Shown here: piece by piece, positions 14,884 to 16,486 of the stretch
Layout: each line of letters starts with the position of its first letter
Position numbering within the stretch: the first letter of the stretch is position 1
Origin: Sva-07 sp964592115
GTDB lineage: Bacteria > Actinomycetota > Acidimicrobiia > Acidimicrobiales > Ilumatobacteraceae
NCBI GenBank assembly: GCA_964592115.1
Contig: CAZQCP010000058.1
Span: 1 to 16,486, forward strand
Direction of reading: 5' to 3'
DNA: 16,486 nucleotides
Position numbers and translations under genes: made by a program
The notes under the pieces: generated by a model
Database searches by the model: none
Told to the model about the DNA's origin: nothing
The model's input: the letters and a program-made list of their open reading frames with translations, nothing else

Positions 14884-16486
14884 AGAGCAGGTCGCGCGCG
14901 TCGCCGATGCTGCGTTCGCCGAGACTTCCCCCGTGCGATGGTCAGCACCGCACGCCGCGGGCGATGCCGACGGCACGCGCGGGCGGCGTCGATCGCTCGT
15001 GATGACGGCGACCGCGGTACTTCTCGGCCTGGCCCTGATCGGCGGACTGATCGCAGTCGTCACCAGCGATCGATCGACGCCGTCGGTGGTCGAAGATTCC
15101 GTTCCGCCGGACGAGGATCCCTCACCGTCGGCTCCGCCCTCGAGTCGACCGACGGACCCCCCACTGCCACTCCCGCCGGCGCGGGTGGTGCCGTTCGGGT
15201 CGGCTGTCGAGGATGGTTCCTACTTCCAGGTCCGGGAGGCCAACGTCGATTCGCGTCAGAGCCCATTCGGCGAGGGTGAGATCGTGTTGACGTACGAGGT
15301 GCAACTCAGCTTCGACCCACAGGGTCGGTCCAGTTCGATCGAACAGCTCTCGTCCACGTCCACCGATGGTCAACTCGCCGTGGAAGTGACCTGCAACACC
15401 GATGGCTGCCTCACAGCGGAACCGGTCAACGACTTCGTTCAAACCACACTGCAACTCACGATCCGGCGAACGACCGAACCGCTGACGACGGGTATCCACG
15501 CCACGGACTTCCAGGTGGCCTTCGACGACGGAACGGTGCTGCCGTTCAGCCTGCGCCAGCTCGTGAACCCCGAACCGTCCGACACCATCGCGGACGTCGT
15601 CGCCTCGTCCAGCGGCCCACCCGCGCGAGTGCAGACCGTGCTCGCCGAAGGTCGGTTCGCATACCACGCCATCTCGGCGTTCGGTTCGATCTGGATCGGC
15701 GACACGTCCGGTGGATACGTCGTGCGGCTCGATGCCACCAGTGGCGCGGTGCTCGCGAGGATCGACGTCGATGCCAACGCCAAGCGCCTCACCGCCACCG
15801 ACGACGCCGTCTACGTCTCAGGCCAGCCGGCCGTGCGGATCGACCCAGCGACGAACCTGGCCACCACCATCGCGGGAGGCGAGATCGCGACCGGCATCAC
15901 CTCCGACGGGGCCACCGTGTGGACCGCCAGCTACCGAGGGCCGTTTCAACGACTCGACCCCGACGGCACCATCACCACCCTCGATCTCCCGCAGGGACGA
16001 TGGATGGACCTCGCCGTCTCCAACGGACTCGTCTGGGCGCTGAGCCAGGATCGGCAGGACGGCCGCGTGATCGCATTCGATCAATCGACTGGCGCGCTCC
16101 ACTACGACATCCCGATCATCAGCGAAGGTGGTGGATTCGGCGTGCGACTCGTCGGCGACGAGAACAACGTGGTCGTCGGCACCGACACGAGCGGCGGTGG
16201 CGGACGTACGGGCAAGCTCGTCATCATCGATCCGCTCGTCGGCGCCATCGTCGATGAAGTCGAACTCCATTCGCGACCCGAAGGCATCGTCCTCACGCCC
16301 AACCACATCTGGACCAGCGGGGCGGTCCTCGACCGCCACAGCCTCGACATCGTCGACGAACAGGGCTTCGGGTTCACGATCGCCCGCGGTCCCGACGGTT
16401 CCATCTGGGGAACCAGCGGGGTCGGCGGCGCACAGTCTGGGACCTTCACCGCTGTGCGCACCGCACCAGGCGACTTCGCCAACTGA
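14870..16486 (+). CDS. single-pass membrane protein with beta-propeller-like outer domain, candidate anti-sigma factor
   Basis: 538 residues from ATG 14870, which has GGGAG 9 nt upstream and overlaps the sigma-factor gene by 14 nt. The first 42 residues are charged and presumably cytoplasmic; they lack the HxxxCxxC zinc motif of ZAS anti-sigma factors. A membrane helix spans about 43-64 with an RRR inside-positive flank. A Pro/Ser-rich linker (about 69-104) leads outside to a beta-rich region with a Cys175/Cys180 pair. Residues about 255-530 contain about six or seven repeats of the form GSIWIGD...VVRLDATSGAVLARI, DAVYVSG...VRIDPATN, GLVWALS...VIAFDQSTGAL and GKLVIIDPLVGAIV, as in PQQ, NHL or Vgb-type propellers. 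Overlap and topology suggest control of the sigma factor in response to something outside. That role is inferred; the fold is moderately sure. The gene is complete and its stop ends the window. Confidence 0.75.
   Translation: MLSLEEQVARVADAAFAETSPVRWSAPHAAGDADGTRGRRRSLVMTATAVLLGLALIGGLIAVVTSDRSTPSVVEDSVPPDEDPSPSAPPSSRPTDPPLPLPPARVVPFGSAVEDGSYFQVREANVDSRQSPFGEGEIVLTYEVQLSFDPQGRSSSIEQLSSTSTDGQLAVEVTCNTDGCLTAEPVNDFVQTTLQLTIRRTTEPLTTGIHATDFQVAFDDGTVLPFSLRQLVNPEPSDTIADVVASSSGPPARVQTVLAEGRFAYHAISAFGSIWIGDTSGGYVVRLDATSGAVLARIDVDANAKRLTATDDAVYVSGQPAVRIDPATNLATTIAGGEIATGITSDGATVWTASYRGPFQRLDPDGTITTLDLPQGRWMDLAVSNGLVWALSQDRQDGRVIAFDQSTGALHYDIPIISEGGGFGVRLVGDENNVVVGTDTSGGGGRTGKLVIIDPLVGAIVDEVELHSRPEGIVLTPNHIWTSGAVLDRHSLDIVDEQGFGFTIARGPDGSIWGTSGVGGAQSGTFTAVRTAPGDFAN

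Overview
The window is high-GC DNA, with strong G/C preference at third codon positions and GTG and TTG used as starts as well as ATG. Gene content (acyl-CoA dehydrogenases, CoA ligases, a crotonase, a thiolase, an ECF-type sigma factor with a membrane partner) and TANNNT hexamers lying only 6-8 nt before several starts both suggest an actinobacterium. Acidimicrobiia (Ilumatobacter-like) is my best guess, from general protein style and not from a search. It looks like ordinary chromosome: I see no tRNA, rRNA, CRISPR array, integrase or insertion sequence.

Layout. 1-79 holds a short tandem and palindromic repeat. A nucleoside hydrolase (80-1006) and a thiolase (1241-2407) lie on the minus strand, followed by a MarR-type regulator (2493-3002), also minus. 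Diverging from the regulator is an acyl-CoA dehydrogenase (3214-4434). A perfect 8+8 bp palindrome over a good sigma70-like promoter lies in the gap between the two. A near-perfect 17 bp hairpin follows. Next on the plus strand are an MFS transporter (4599-6020), an AMP-forming CoA ligase with a TTG start (6087-7547) and a Vps62-like protein with a coiled coil and four C-terminal membrane segments (7630-9408). An EVE-domain protein converges on the latter from the minus strand (9438-9905). A crotonase (10070-11032) and a fatty-acyl-CoA-ligase-like gene (11029-12639) overlap by ATGA. An AidB-type acyl-CoA dehydrogenase (12699-14333) follows. The window closes with an ECF-like sigma factor (14425-14883) overlapping a single-pass membrane protein with a beta-propeller-like outer domain (14870-16486).

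How the genes may work together. Most of 1241-14333 encodes acyl-CoA chemistry: two activating ligases, two dehydrogenases, one crotonase and one thiolase. The MarR palindrome probably couples regulator, thiolase and first dehydrogenase to a lipid or aromatic signal. No 3-hydroxyacyl-CoA dehydrogenase is present, and the crotonase lacks both catalytic glutamates of true hydratases, so this is not a self-contained beta-oxidation operon. The sigma factor and its overlapping membrane partner look like a separate signalling pair.

For a second look: the MarR operator-promoter; starts that appear leaderless, including a 12-codon upstream ORF before the MFS gene; the crotonase with substituted active site and low-complexity tail; the sigma/beta-propeller pair; and the membrane-anchored Vps62-like protein.
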